Below are positions 25,370 through 32,989 of a DNA stretch of 36,617 nucleotides, piece after piece. The stretch lies in assembly GCA_025351785.1 (NCBI GenBank), contig JANXVF010000017.1, positions 1 to 36,617 of the forward strand, read 5' to 3'. Origin of the DNA: Flavobacterium sp. (GTDB taxonomy: Bacteria; Bacteroidota; Bacteroidia; Flavobacteriales; Flavobacteriaceae). Position numbers and translations under genes: made by a program. Positions within the stretch are counted from its first letter, which is position 1. Each line of letters opens with the position of its first letter. The notes below the pieces were generated by a model. The model had not been told where the DNA came from. It did not search any database and saw nothing but the letters and a program-made list of their open reading frames with translations.

Positions 25370-27835
25370 ATGAGATACTCAAACATTCGCGAAGAAGAAT
25401 TAAAAAACAAAGTTGGCGCCGATTGGTTCAAACAATTTGACACTACCGAAATTCTTGGCAATATCGATTTTACCGTTTTCCCGCAACAAGACAATTTATT
25501 TGGTCGCACTCCATTGCTTTGGGCAGAAGCCAAAACAGGCAATTTTGATGTAACGACTATGTTTGTGCAACTCATTTTAACTATTGGCAAGGCTAGAACT
25601 TTTGATAAAACCATGCCACCAGCTTTTTTGGGTGCTTTCGATTTTAAAAAAATAGCATTTGTACCTTACATTAACATACAAGATATTTTTTACCTAAACG
25701 ATTTTAATTGGAACGTGACACCGAGCAATCACGAAACCAAAGAATTTCAGCTAATTAAACAACGTATAGAAGCTACATTAAAGCAAAATACCTATGTTTA
25801 TGATTATGAAAAAGACCAAAAAGAACTTCAAGCATTTATAAAAAATAATGTAGCCAAAGCCACTACAACAAGCAAATTAAAGATTGATAAAAACAACTTC
25901 ATTCCCATATATTTACGTTGGCTAGAAATTGTAAAACCCATTATTGATGTAAATTGGGACGAATTAAAAAAAGCCAATATCGTAGACAGCGATTTCTATT
26001 TGGCCGATTTATTTGTAGACGACAAAGACACCCAAAACATTGAAGACGATTTGTCTATTCGTGAAAATTTGTTTGTAATGTTTCAAAACCAAGGGTATAA
26101 AATTGCCAAAGAAAACATCAAGCAAATGTTTGATGCCACCATAAGGTTAAAAAACAAAGACACCTATTCACATTTCTGGAAACGTTATAAACGACCACCA
26201 GTTAAGGAATTTCAAGATTATATCATAGAACGCCGCGATTTACTAGTGCCACAAGACATTCGCGAACGCAAAGGCGCATTTTTTACACCACGCATTTGGG
26301 TTGAGTTATCACAAAAATATTTAACCGATTATCTAGGCGAAAACTGGCAAGACGACTATTATATTTGGGATTGTGCCGCAGGAACCGGAAACCTTCTTGC
26401 CGGATTGACCAACAAGTACAACATTTACGCCAGCACGCTAGACCAAGCCGATGTAAAGGTAATGCACGAACGTATAGATCATGGCGCAAACTTGCTCAAG
26501 AACAATGTGTTTCAGTTTGATTTTTTAAATGATGAGTTTACTAAATTGCCCCAAAGTTTGCAAGACATTATTAATAATGAAGAAAAGCGGAAGAAGTTAG
26601 TGGTTTATATTAATCCGCCGTATGCGGAAGTTTCAAGTAAAGCTGAAAAAGGAAAAGTAGGAGTAAATCAAACAAAGACACACGCTAAATATAGTTCAAT
26701 TCTTGGCACAGCTGGAAGAGAACTTTTTGCTCAATTTTTAATCAGAATTTATTCAGAAATAAATGGAGTTATAATTGCAGAATTTTCAACTTTGAAAATT
26801 CTGCAGGGTTCTGCTTTCTTGAGTCTTAAAAATCATTTTCAAGCAAAATTAGAGAAAATGTTTTTAGCGCCCGCAGATACTTTTGATAACGTTAAAGGTC
26901 AATTTCCAATTGGTTTTAAAATTTGGAATTCGAATAAAAAAGAAATATTTACAAATGTATCAACTGATATTTATGATAAAAACTCAACTTTTATAGGAAC
27001 AAAAGGATTATTCACATTATCAAAAGACCAATACATAAACAAATTTATTTCAATTTATAAAACCACTAATGAAAATAATATTGGTTTTATGGATGGAATT
27101 AATGGGAATGATTTTCAACATAATAACATTGTTTACATCTTAAATACCAAAGAACAATTGCCTAATCCAAGAGGTATTTGGATTAATAAAAAAAACTTAA
27201 TTCCTGTTTCAATATACTTTTCCGTTCGTAAATCAATTAAAGCAAATTGGTTAAACGATAGAGATCAATTTCTTAATCCTAATGATGGATGGAAAACTGA
27301 TAATGAATTTCAAAACGATTGTTTGGCTTTTTCTCTTTTAGGAAATAATATTCAAAGTCAATTTGGCACCAACCATTGGATACCCTTTACCGAGCAAGAA
27401 GTAAACGCCCAAGCCAAGTTTGAAAGTAACTTTATGACCAATTTTATGAAAGGTAAAATAAAACAAGAGATACAAACTACCGATTTGTTTTCAGAAAAAA
27501 CAACGCTAACAGGGTTTGAAACCCTGTTAGCGTTAAAAGAGTTACAGCCGTTACAATTCTCTATCGAAGCCACAGCCGTTTTTGATGCCGGTCGAGAATT
27601 ATGGAGCTATTATCACAAGATTGCTTCACAAGTTCGCAATAACAAATATAATGTAAACGCTTCTTTATATGACATTCGCGAATATTTTCAAGGTAGAAAC
27701 GACAAAGGCAGAATGAATTCTAAAAGCGAAGACGTAACTTACACCCAACTTATTGCTAATCTTAGAAGTAAGCTAGCAGTTATAGCCGATAAAATAAAAC
27801 CAAAAGTGTATGAATATGGTTTTTTGAAAGAGTAA
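25370..27835 (+). CDS. type IIG-like restriction-modification enzyme (nuclease and N6-adenine methyltransferase in one chain)
   Basis: 821 residues from ATG 25370. The N terminus holds a likely PD-(D/E)xK nuclease: D33 in GNIDF, E53 and K55 in WAEAKTG. A helical linker leads to GAFFTPRIWVELSQ (about 302), then methyltransferase motif I DCAAGTGNLLAG (334-345) and motif IV NPPY (415-418). Residues about 425-660 would be the target-recognition region, with a helical C-terminal part after it. All catalytic motifs look intact. The recognition region is much poorer in GC than the flanks, and a REP palindrome is built into codons about 711-725. One chain of this kind both cuts and protects DNA. The recognition sequence cannot be predicted. 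Confidence 0.8.
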   Translation: MRYSNIREEELKNKVGADWFKQFDTTEILGNIDFTVFPQQDNLFGRTPLLWAEAKTGNFDVTTMFVQLILTIGKARTFDKTMPPAFLGAFDFKKIAFVPYINIQDIFYLNDFNWNVTPSNHETKEFQLIKQRIEATLKQNTYVYDYEKDQKELQAFIKNNVAKATTTSKLKIDKNNFIPIYLRWLEIVKPIIDVNWDELKKANIVDSDFYLADLFVDDKDTQNIEDDLSIRENLFVMFQNQGYKIAKENIKQMFDATIRLKNKDTYSHFWKRYKRPPVKEFQDYIIERRDLLVPQDIRERKGAFFTPRIWVELSQKYLTDYLGENWQDDYYIWDCAAGTGNLLAGLTNKYNIYASTLDQADVKVMHERIDHGANLLKNNVFQFDFLNDEFTKLPQSLQDIINNEEKRKKLVVYINPPYAEVSSKAEKGKVGVNQTKTHAKYSSILGTAGRELFAQFLIRIYSEINGVIIAEFSTLKILQGSAFLSLKNHFQAKLEKMFLAPADTFDNVKGQFPIGFKIWNSNKKEIFTNVSTDIYDKNSTFIGTKGLFTLSKDQYINKFISIYKTTNENNIGFMDGINGNDFQHNNIVYILNTKEQLPNPRGIWINKKNLIPVSIYFSVRKSIKANWLNDRDQFLNPNDGWKTDNEFQNDCLAFSLLGNNIQSQFGTNHWIPFTEQEVNAQAKFESNFMTNFMKGKIKQEIQTTDLFSEKTTLTGFETLLALKELQPLQFSIEATAVFDAGRELWSYYHKIASQVRNNKYNVNASLYDIREYFQGRNDKGRMNSKSEDVTYTQLIANLRSKLAVIADKIKPKVYEYGFLKE
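27502..27544 (+). repeat. REP palindrome plus tail inside the restriction-modification gene
   Basis: Perfect 16-bp arms AACGCTAACAGGGTTT/AAACCCTGTTAGCGTT around one base, followed by GTTAAAAGAGTTA (27532-27544). It encodes TLTGFETLLALKEL in frame. The core CTAACAGGGTTT is shared with the palindromes flanking the RAYT gene. Confidence 0.88.
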
Positions 27836-27853
27836 GTTTTAATTTAACCTTAA

Positions 27854-27890
27854 CTAACCCTAACAGGGTTTAAAACCCTGTTAGGGTTAG
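27854..27890 (+). repeat. REP palindrome 13 bp upstream of the RAYT gene
   Basis: Perfect 18-bp arms CTAACCCTAACAGGGTTT/AAACCCTGTTAGGGTTAG with a single-base loop. It could be the substrate of the adjacent transposase and could also form a hairpin ending the upstream transcript. Confidence 0.9.
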
Positions 27891-27903
27891 AAATAAAAAA
27901 TAA

Positions 27904-28518
27904 ATGGAACAAAAACAACCAATACTTCACGGAAATTATTATCACATATACAATCGTGGCAATAACGGAATTGATGTGTTTCTAGAAAACGAAAGTTACT
28001 ATCATTTTCTAAGGTTGTACGCTAAATATATAGAACCAATTGCCGAGACTTTTGCTTGGTGTTTATTAAAAAATCATTTTCATATCTTAGTCCGAATTAA
28101 AGAAAAATCAGAAATAAACGAAAATGAGTTGCATTATTCAACTACCCAAAAACCGAAAGTTATTGATGCACCAAGACAGTTTTCGCATTTGTTTAATGCC
28201 TACACGCAAGCCATAAATAAAAGACATAATAGAACAGGAAGTTTATTTGAAAATACTTTTGAAAGAAAATTAGTTACCAATGAAAAATATCTTCAACAGT
28301 TAATATTTTATATTCATAATAATCCTGTACATCATGGCTTTGTTAAACAAATGAGTTTATATCCTTGGTCATCTTACGATTCGGTTATATCAAATAAGCC
28401 AACAAAACTCATGAGAGCAGAAGTATTAGAATTATTTAACGATTTAGAAAACTTTATTTATTTTCACAACCAGCAACAAAGTATAAACGAAATTAGTAAT
28501 TTATTAATTGAATATTAA
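27904..28518 (+). CDS. REP-associated tyrosine transposase (RAYT, Y1 family)
   Basis: 204 residues. The HUH motif is H58-F-H60 in LLKNHFHILVRI. The probable nucleophile is Y136 in IFYIHNNPVHHGF. HIYNRGNNG at the start and NRTGSLFENTFERK are typical of the family. RAYTs are single-domain relatives of IS200/IS605 transposases that bind and cut REP hairpins; they are not flanked by IS ends. REP palindromes lie 13 bp upstream and about 75 bp downstream, with related copies at 23223 and 27502. This makes the gene the likely source of those elements. It is full length and apparently intact. Confidence 0.9.
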   Translation: MEQKQPILHGNYYHIYNRGNNGIDVFLENESYYHFLRLYAKYIEPIAETFAWCLLKNHFHILVRIKEKSEINENELHYSTTQKPKVIDAPRQFSHLFNAYTQAINKRHNRTGSLFENTFERKLVTNEKYLQQLIFYIHNNPVHHGFVKQMSLYPWSSYDSVISNKPTKLMRAEVLELFNDLENFIYFHNQQQSINEISNLLIEY

Positions 28519-28529
28519 CAATCTATCAA

Positions 28530-28625
28530 CCCTAACACGATTTGAAACTTATCCCTAATAGGGTTTTGAACTTATCCCTAATAGTGAAACTATCCCTAAC
28601 AGGGTTTTGAACCCTGTTAGGGATA
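28530..28625 (+). repeat. REP cluster downstream of the RAYT gene
   Basis: Three direct half-units of 23, 23 and 18 bp, each starting CCCTAA (28530, 28553, 28576), lead into a complete palindrome with 16-bp arms TATCCCTAACAGGGTT/AACCCTGTTAGGGATA (28591-28625). It ends 13 bp before the MazG-like gene. Confidence 0.88.
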
Positions 28626-28638
28626 AAAAAAAATTAAC

Positions 28639-28965
28639 ATGAACCTAAAAAATTCCCAACTAGAAGTCGACAACTGGATAAAAACTCACGGTGTTCGTTA
28701 TTTTAACGAATTAACAAACATGGCGCAACTTACCGAAGAAGTTGGCGAAGTGGCACGAATCATTGCACGCCGGTATGGAGAACAATCTGAAAAAGAAAGT
28801 GATAAAAACAAAGACCTTGGCGAAGAACTTGCCGATGTAGTTTTTGTAGTTTTGTGTCTCGCCAATCAAACAGGAATAGACCTTCAAGAAGCATTTGATA
28901 AAAAACTTAATTTGAAATCAATCAGAGATAAAGAGCGTCATAAAAACAACGATAAGTTGAAATAA
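28639..28965 (+). CDS. MazG-like nucleotide pyrophosphohydrolase
   Basis: 108 residues, all helical in character. The family's metal-binding pattern is visible in AQLTEEVGEVARII (EExxE) and GEELADVVFVV (ExxD). Members hydrolyse (d)NTPs to monophosphates, probably as a house-cleaning function. It is 2 bp from aroA and likely cotranscribed. As I recall, dtd, this gene, aroA and queA are neighbours in other flavobacteria, which would make the preceding 4.9 kb an insertion. Confidence 0.85.
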   Translation: MNLKNSQLEVDNWIKTHGVRYFNELTNMAQLTEEVGEVARIIARRYGEQSEKESDKNKDLGEELADVVFVVLCLANQTGIDLQEAFDKKLNLKSIRDKERHKNNDKLK

Positions 28966-28967
28966 AT

Positions 28968-30242
28968 ATGAATTTACTCCTTCAAAATTCAAAAATAAAT
29001 AAGCTTCAATCGGCAATCAAAATCACTGGCTCCAAATCGGAAACCAACAGATTGTTGTTGTTGCAAGCTTTGTATCCAAATATTACTATAGAAAACACAT
29101 CCAATTCAGATGATTCTGAGGTGATGATTAGTATTTTGCAAGACTTCCAACTTCCAACTTCTGTCACACTGAGCGCAGTCGAAGTGCCACAACTTTTTGA
29201 CGTTCACCATGCAGGAACAGCCATGAGATTTCTAACTGCTTTTTTTGCCATTCAGGAAGGTAAAGAAGTGATTTTGACAGGATCATCTCGAATGAAGGAA
29301 CGACCTATCAAAATTCTTGTTGAGGCACTAAATCAACTTGGAGCTTCAATATCTTATGAAGAAAACAATGGATTTCCACCCATAAAAATCATCGGAAAAA
29401 AACTGAAAAAATCTAAAGTTTCGCTCCCTGCAAATGTGAGTAGCCAATATATTTCGGCTTTATTACTAATCGCACCAAAACTAGAAAATGGTCTAGAATT
29501 AACACTCGAAGGTGAAATCACATCAATTCCATACATCAAAATGACCTTAGCATTATTAAACGAAATAGGTATAGAAACTTCTTTTACTAATAATAGAATT
29601 ACAGTCACATCGAGCGCAGTCGAAATGTTATCTAAAAAAATTACAATAGAATCCGATTGGTCTTCTGCATCATATTGGTATTCTATAATAGCATTGTCAG
29701 AAATTAGAACACAAATTACATTATCTAGTTACAAACAAAACAGTTTGCAAGGAGATGCAATTTTAGTAGAAATTTATAAAAACTTCGGAGTTGAAACGAT
29801 TTTCAATGACAACAATTCTATAACTATTTCAAAAATCAATAATTCACAAATCACAAATCAAAATTTACAATTAAACAATGCTCCCGATATTGCCCAAACC
29901 ATAGCTGTTACCTGTTTTGGATTAGGTTTGTCATGTAATTTAATAGGACTTCACACCTTAAAAATTAAAGAAACTGACCGACTTGAGGCATTAAAAATCG
30001 AACTCACAAAACTTGGAGCAAACATATCAATAACAGATGATTCTTTTACAATGAGGCAATCTGATACTTTAAATTCTAATATAAAAATAAGTACCTACCT
30101 CGATCACCGAATGGCAATGGCGTTTGCACCTCTAGCGCTAAAAGTTCCAATAATTATTGAAAATGCCGAAGTTGTTTCGAAGTCATATCCTACTTTTTGG
30201 GATGATTTGAAAGCGGTTGGATTTCAAATTTCTAAACTTTAG
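28968..30242 (+). CDS. aroA: 3-phosphoshikimate 1-carboxyvinyltransferase (EPSP synthase)
   Basis: 424 residues. It joins shikimate-3-phosphate and PEP in the shikimate pathway. Signatures are ITGSKSETNRLLLLQ (residues about 19-33), HHAGTAMRFLTAFFA (about 85-99), SSRMKERPI, SSQYISALLL, ESDWSSASYWY, LKIKETDRLEAL and DHRMAMAFAPLAL. Three stretches that look foreign to the family interrupt it without breaking the frame. They lie at about residues 59-73, 212-220 and 290-303, where the DNA is repeat sequence. All conserved active-site blocks lie outside these stretches, so function is probably kept. Confidence 0.95.
   Translation: MNLLLQNSKINKLQSAIKITGSKSETNRLLLLQALYPNITIENTSNSDDSEVMISILQDFQLPTSVTLSAVEVPQLFDVHHAGTAMRFLTAFFAIQEGKEVILTGSSRMKERPIKILVEALNQLGASISYEENNGFPPIKIIGKKLKKSKVSLPANVSSQYISALLLIAPKLENGLELTLEGEITSIPYIKMTLALLNEIGIETSFTNNRITVTSSAVEMLSKKITIESDWSSASYWYSIIALSEIRTQITLSSYKQNSLQGDAILVEIYKNFGVETIFNDNNSITISKINNSQITNQNLQLNNAPDIAQTIAVTCFGLGLSCNLIGLHTLKIKETDRLEALKIELTKLGANISITDDSFTMRQSDTLNSNIKISTYLDHRMAMAFAPLALKVPIIIENAEVVSKSYPTFWDDLKAVGFQISKL
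29143..29186 (+). repeat. heptad run plus GAGCGCAGTCGA element inside aroA, first copy
   Basis: Heptads ACTTCCA, ACTTCCA, ACTTCTG (29143-29163) run into GTCACACTGAGCGCAGTCGA then AGTG (29163-29186). It encodes QLPTSVTLSAVEV just before the conserved HHAGTAMRF block. I know the GAGCGCAGTCGAA core as a frequent intergenic repeat in Flavobacteriia. Confidence 0.78.
29602..29627 (+). repeat. GAGCGCAGTCGA element inside aroA, second copy
   Basis: The 26-bp stretch matches 29161-29186 at 22 of 26 positions, including the unbroken GAGCGCAGTCGAA. It is read in the same frame (VTSSAVEM against VTLSAVEV) and lies just before the conserved ESDWSSASYWY block. Confidence 0.78.
29836..29877 (+). repeat. 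7-bp-period array inside aroA
   Basis: Six heptads: TCAATAA, TTCACAA, ATCACAA, ATCAAAA, TTTACAA, TTAAACA. They encode NNSQITNQNLQLNN immediately before the conserved PDIAQT block. 42 bp equals 14 codons. Confidence 0.68.
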
Positions 30243-30306
30243 TTTATACTAAAACTCTTGTAAACTACTGTCAGAAAACCTTTTCAGAAAATAAACACCC
30301 AAACAC

Positions 30307-30338
30307 TTGACATCGCCTATCTCACAATCGTATATTTG
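30307..30338 (+). promoter_or_regulatory. promoter for queA
   Basis: TTG (30307-30309) and TATATTTG (30331-30338) are 21 bp apart and match both halves of the Bacteroidetes TTG/TAnnTTTG promoter. This is the best promoter match in the window. Confidence 0.7.
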
Positions 30339-30369
30339 CACCAGAAAAAAAATTAGTAAATAAAAATTC

Positions 30370-30418
30370 TAATCACTATTTACTAATAACTATTCACAAT
30401 TCACAATCCACTAATTAT
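30370..30418 (+). repeat. 7-bp-period array in the queA leader
   Basis: Seven heptads: TAATCAC, TATTTAC, TAATAAC, TATTCAC, AATTCAC, AATCCAC, TAATTAT. The array starts about 25 bp after the expected transcription start and ends 5 bp before ATG 30424, so it fills most of the 5' leader. Confidence 0.75.
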
Positions 30419-30423
30419 TTAAT

Positions 30424-31473
30424 ATGAAATTATCTCATTTTCAATTCCACCTTCCACCAGAATTATTAGCAGAATATCCAGCAGAAAACAGAGATGAATC
30501 TCGTTTAATGGTAATAGACAGAAAAACAGGTTCTATAGATCATAAAATGTTTAAAGACATCATTAACTATTTTGACGACGGCGATGTTTTTGTGTTAAAT
30601 AATACAAAAGTTTTTCCGGCACGAATGTTTGGAAATAAAGAAAAAACAGGAGCACGAATCGAGGTTTTTTTACTTCGTGAATTAAATTCAGAACAACGTC
30701 TCTGGGATGTCTTGGTAGATCCTGCTCGAAAAATCAGAATTGGAAATAAATTATATTTTGGCGATGATGATTCATTAGTTGCCGAAGTTATCGATAACAC
30801 AACTTCAAGAGGAAGAACCCTACGCTTTTTGTATGATGGGTCTTATGAAGAATTTAGAAATAAACTTACAGAACTTGGCGAAACACCTATCCCAAAATAC
30901 ATAAATAGAGAAGTTAACGAAGACGATAAAGAACGTTATCAAACTATTTATGCTAAAGAAGAAGGAGCTGTAGCAGCACCAACTGCTGGTTTACATTTTT
31001 CAAAAAATCTTTTAAAAAGACTAGAGATTAAAGGAATTGATTTTGCCGAAGTAACCCTTCACGTAGGCTTAGGAACTTTTAATCCCGTTGAAGTAGAGGA
31101 TTTGTCTAAACATAAAATGGACTCTGAAGAGCTAAAAATAACTCAAAAAGCTTGCGATATTGTTAACAATGCAAAAGCTAAAAAGAAAAAAGTATGTTGC
31201 GTTGGCACAACATCTATGCGAGCTATCGAAAGTTCTGTATCGTCGGCTAGACAGTTAAATCCTTTTGAAGGATGGACAAACAAATTTATTTTTCCACCCC
31301 ACGATTTTAGTATTGCAGATAGTATGGTAACAAATTTTCATACTCCAAAATCAACATTATTAATGATGATATCTGCCTTTTGTGGTCACGATTTAATGAA
31401 AAAAGCCTATGAAGAAGCTATAAAAGAAGGTTATAAATTTTATTCTTATGGCGACGCGATGTTAATTCTTTAA
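30424..31473 (+). CDS. queA: S-adenosylmethionine:tRNA ribosyltransferase-isomerase
   Basis: 349 residues, full length. QueA transfers the ribosyl part of SAM to 7-aminomethyl-7-deazaguanine in tRNA, making epoxyqueuosine. Family blocks are [76 protein letters not shown] and [18 protein letters not shown]. It has its own promoter and terminator, so it is transcribed apart from aroA. Confidence 0.96.
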   Translation: MKLSHFQFHLPPELLAEYPAENRDESRLMVIDRKTGSIDHKMFKDIINYFDDGDVFVLNNTKVFPARMFGNKEKTGARIEVFLLRELNSEQRLWDVLVDPARKIRIGNKLYFGDDDSLVAEVIDNTTSRGRTLRFLYDGSYEEFRNKLTELGETPIPKYINREVNEDDKERYQTIYAKEEGAVAAPTAGLHFSKNLLKRLEIKGIDFAEVTLHVGLGTFNPVEVEDLSKHKMDSEELKITQKACDIVNNAKAKKKKVCCVGTTSMRAIESSVSSARQLNPFEGWTNKFIFPPHDFSIADSMVTNFHTPKSTLLMMISAFCGHDLMKKAYEEAIKEGYKFYSYGDAMLIL

Positions 31474-31495
31474 AAATTATTTTGTAACTAAATTC

Positions 31496-31529
31496 AAAAA
31501 TCTCATCAGTATTGGTGAGATTTTTTTTT
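31496..31529 (+). terminator. intrinsic terminator after queA
   Basis: The stem AAAAATCTCA/TGAGATTTTT with a 10-base loop is followed by a T run, 22 bp past the queA stop codon. Confidence 0.85.
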
Positions 31530-31545
31530 GGAGCTAATGGTAACA

Positions 31546-31650
31546 GCATTTTCGATATTTGTAATTCCTGCTTTCGTCTCTCGCTTTATCTTGTCTCGTT
31601 TTTAAGAACGAAACAAGATAAGAGCTCAAACAAAGACTCAATCAGGGCTA
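31546..31650 (-). repeat. hairpin-bearing interspersed repeat, copy B
   Basis: The minus strand carries the blocks of copy A in the same order: TAGCCCTGA, GAGCTCTT, TTTCGTTCT, AAAACGA, AAGCGA, GCAGG, CGAAAATGC. The stem is TTATCTTGTCTCGTT against AACGAAACAAGATAA, 15 bp with one mismatch. Stem sequences differ from copy A but pairing is kept, which points to selection on structure or to element mobility. Confidence 0.7.
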
Positions 31651-31701
31651 CTAGATAAGCCCGAATCTGCAAAATAATTTTTCAAAGTTTTATTTTTTTA
31701 G

Positions 31702-31709
31702 TACTTTTG
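31702..31709 (+). promoter_or_regulatory. -7 promoter box for the small membrane protein gene
   Basis: TACTTTTG matches TAnnTTTG, 17 bp before ATG 31727. There is no clear -33 TTG. Confidence 0.4.
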
Positions 31710-31726
31710 TAATCTAATACTTAAAA

Positions 31727-31879
31727 ATGCATAGATTCGGATTGTTTGAAATTTTTTTTTATATTATACTAATTCTTGCTATCATTATTATCCCCTCCTT
31801 TGTTGCGTACAAAATTGGGTATAAAAATGGAAAATCTAGAAAATATAAGAAAAAAACATATTCTAAAAGCGAAAATTAG
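31727..31879 (+). CDS. 50-residue single-pass membrane protein, unknown function
   Basis: The frame starts MHRFGLFEIFFYIILILAI and continues IIIPSFVAYKIGYKNG, ending with a lysine-rich tail (KSRKYKKKTYSKSEN). One hydrophobic segment of about 20 residues is followed by a strongly basic cytoplasmic-type tail. It has a promoter-like box and falls in a gap otherwise without genes. I do not recognise a family. The clear membrane-segment/charge pattern makes it more likely to be real than a chance frame of this length. Confidence 0.6.
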   Translation: MHRFGLFEIFFYIILILAIIIIPSFVAYKIGYKNGKSRKYKKKTYSKSEN

Positions 31880-31892
31880 AATATTAAAAATT

Positions 31893-31910
31893 CTCTTTTT
31901 TAAAAAAGAG
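31893..31910. terminator. possible terminator hairpin between convergent genes
   Basis: CTCTTTTTTAAAAAAGAG is a perfect 18-bp palindrome over the metF stop codon, 14 bp after the small gene's stop. It is AT-rich and lacks a strong following T run, so its strength is doubtful. Confidence 0.35.
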
Positions 31911-32856
31911 CTTCTGCAATTGCCTTTATATTTTCAGCTTTCCCCATTGAGTAGTAATGTAAAACAGGAATTCCTGCATCAATAAGTTCCTTACTTTGTT
32001 GTCTGCACCACTCAATCCCGATTTGTTTCACATGATCGTTGTCTTTTGCTTTTACAACAGCCATGATTAAATCATCTGGCAATTCTAAAGAAAAACGATG
32101 CGGAATTAAATTCAACTGTTTCTTGGTTGCAATAGGTTTTAATCCAGGAATTATTGGAACCGTAATTCCCGCAGCACGGCATTTATCTACAAAATCAAAG
32201 AATTTTTTGTTGTCAAAAAACATTTGGGTTACAATATAATCGGCACCATTTTTAATTTTAAGTTTTGTAAAATGTATGTCGCTGTCTAAACTTGGTGCTT
32301 CCATATGCTTTTCAGGATAACCAGTTACGCCAATACAAAAATTGGTTGAAGCAGAATTTTGCAAATCTTCATCTAAATATATTCCGTTATTCAAATTATT
32401 TATTTGGAATACTAAATCTGACGCATACTCATTTCCATCTTTTTCTGGTTTAAAATACGTTTCCGTTTTTAGCGCATCACCACGCATAGCTACCACATTA
32501 TTGATTCCGAGGAAATCTAAATCTATCAATAAATTTTCGGTGTCTTCTTTTGTAAATCCGCCACATAAAATATGTGGAATAGCATCTACTGAATACTTAT
32601 TTTGAATTCCCGCACAAATTCCAACCGTTCCGGGACGTTTTTTTACGATTTTCTTTTGTAATAATCCGCTTGGCAATTCCTTAAATTCATATTCCTCACG
32701 ATGATACGTTACATCAATAAATGGCGGATTGAATTCCATCAACGGATCAATACTATCAAAAATAGACTGGATATTTTGTCCTTTCAAAGGCGGAAGAATT
32801 TCAAAAGAAAATAATGGTTTTCCGTTGGCGTTTTCTATGTGTTGCGTTACTTTCAT
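31900..32856 (-). CDS. metF: 5,10-methylenetetrahydrofolate reductase
   Basis: 318 residues. It makes 5-methyl-THF for methionine synthase using FAD and NADH. Family blocks are FSFEILPPLKG near the N terminus (catalytic Glu in the FEILPP strand), FIDVTYH, GTVGICAGIQNKY, VVAMRGDAL, GVTGYPEKHMEAPS, DYIVTQMFFDNKKFF and VPIIPGLKPI. It is the last gene of a minus-strand methionine cluster, 129 bp after metH. The gap carries heptad arrays. Confidence 0.95.
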   Translation of the reverse strand: MKVTQHIENANGKPLFSFEILPPLKGQNIQSIFDSIDPLMEFNPPFIDVTYHREEYEFKELPSGLLQKKIVKKRPGTVGICAGIQNKYSVDAIPHILCGGFTKEDTENLLIDLDFLGINNVVAMRGDALKTETYFKPEKDGNEYASDLVFQINNLNNGIYLDEDLQNSASTNFCIGVTGYPEKHMEAPSLDSDIHFTKLKIKNGADYIVTQMFFDNKKFFDFVDKCRAAGITVPIIPGLKPIATKKQLNLIPHRFSLELPDDLIMAVVKAKDNDHVKQIGIEWCRQQSKELIDAGIPVLHYYSMGKAENIKAIAEALF

Positions 32857-32865
32857 TTTTCTAAA

Positions 32866-32907
32866 ATTGTATATTGTATTGTTGTAAATTGTATTGTTGT
32901 GTATTGT
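32866..32907 (-). repeat. 7-bp-period array just upstream of metF
   Basis: Plus-strand heptads: ATTGTAT, ATTGTAT, TGTTGTA, AATTGTA, TTGTTGT, GTATTGT. The array lies 9 bp before the metF start codon, in its leader. Confidence 0.7.
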
Positions 32908-32961
32908 ATCGAGGGAAAATGAATTTTTATTATTAAACCCAAATTCTGTTACTACTTTTTT

Positions 32962-32989
32962 ACAATATACAGTTTACAGTTTTAACTAA
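32962..32989 (-). repeat. short 7-bp-period array over the metH stop codon
   Basis: Plus-strand heptads: ACAATAT, ACAGTTT, ACAGTTT, TAACTAA. The metH stop (32986-32988) lies in the last unit. Confidence 0.5.

Noticed and set aside
31776..31985. 69-residue plus-strand frame overlapping the end of metF
   Set aside because: It overlaps both the better 50-residue frame and metF, and has low-complexity composition.
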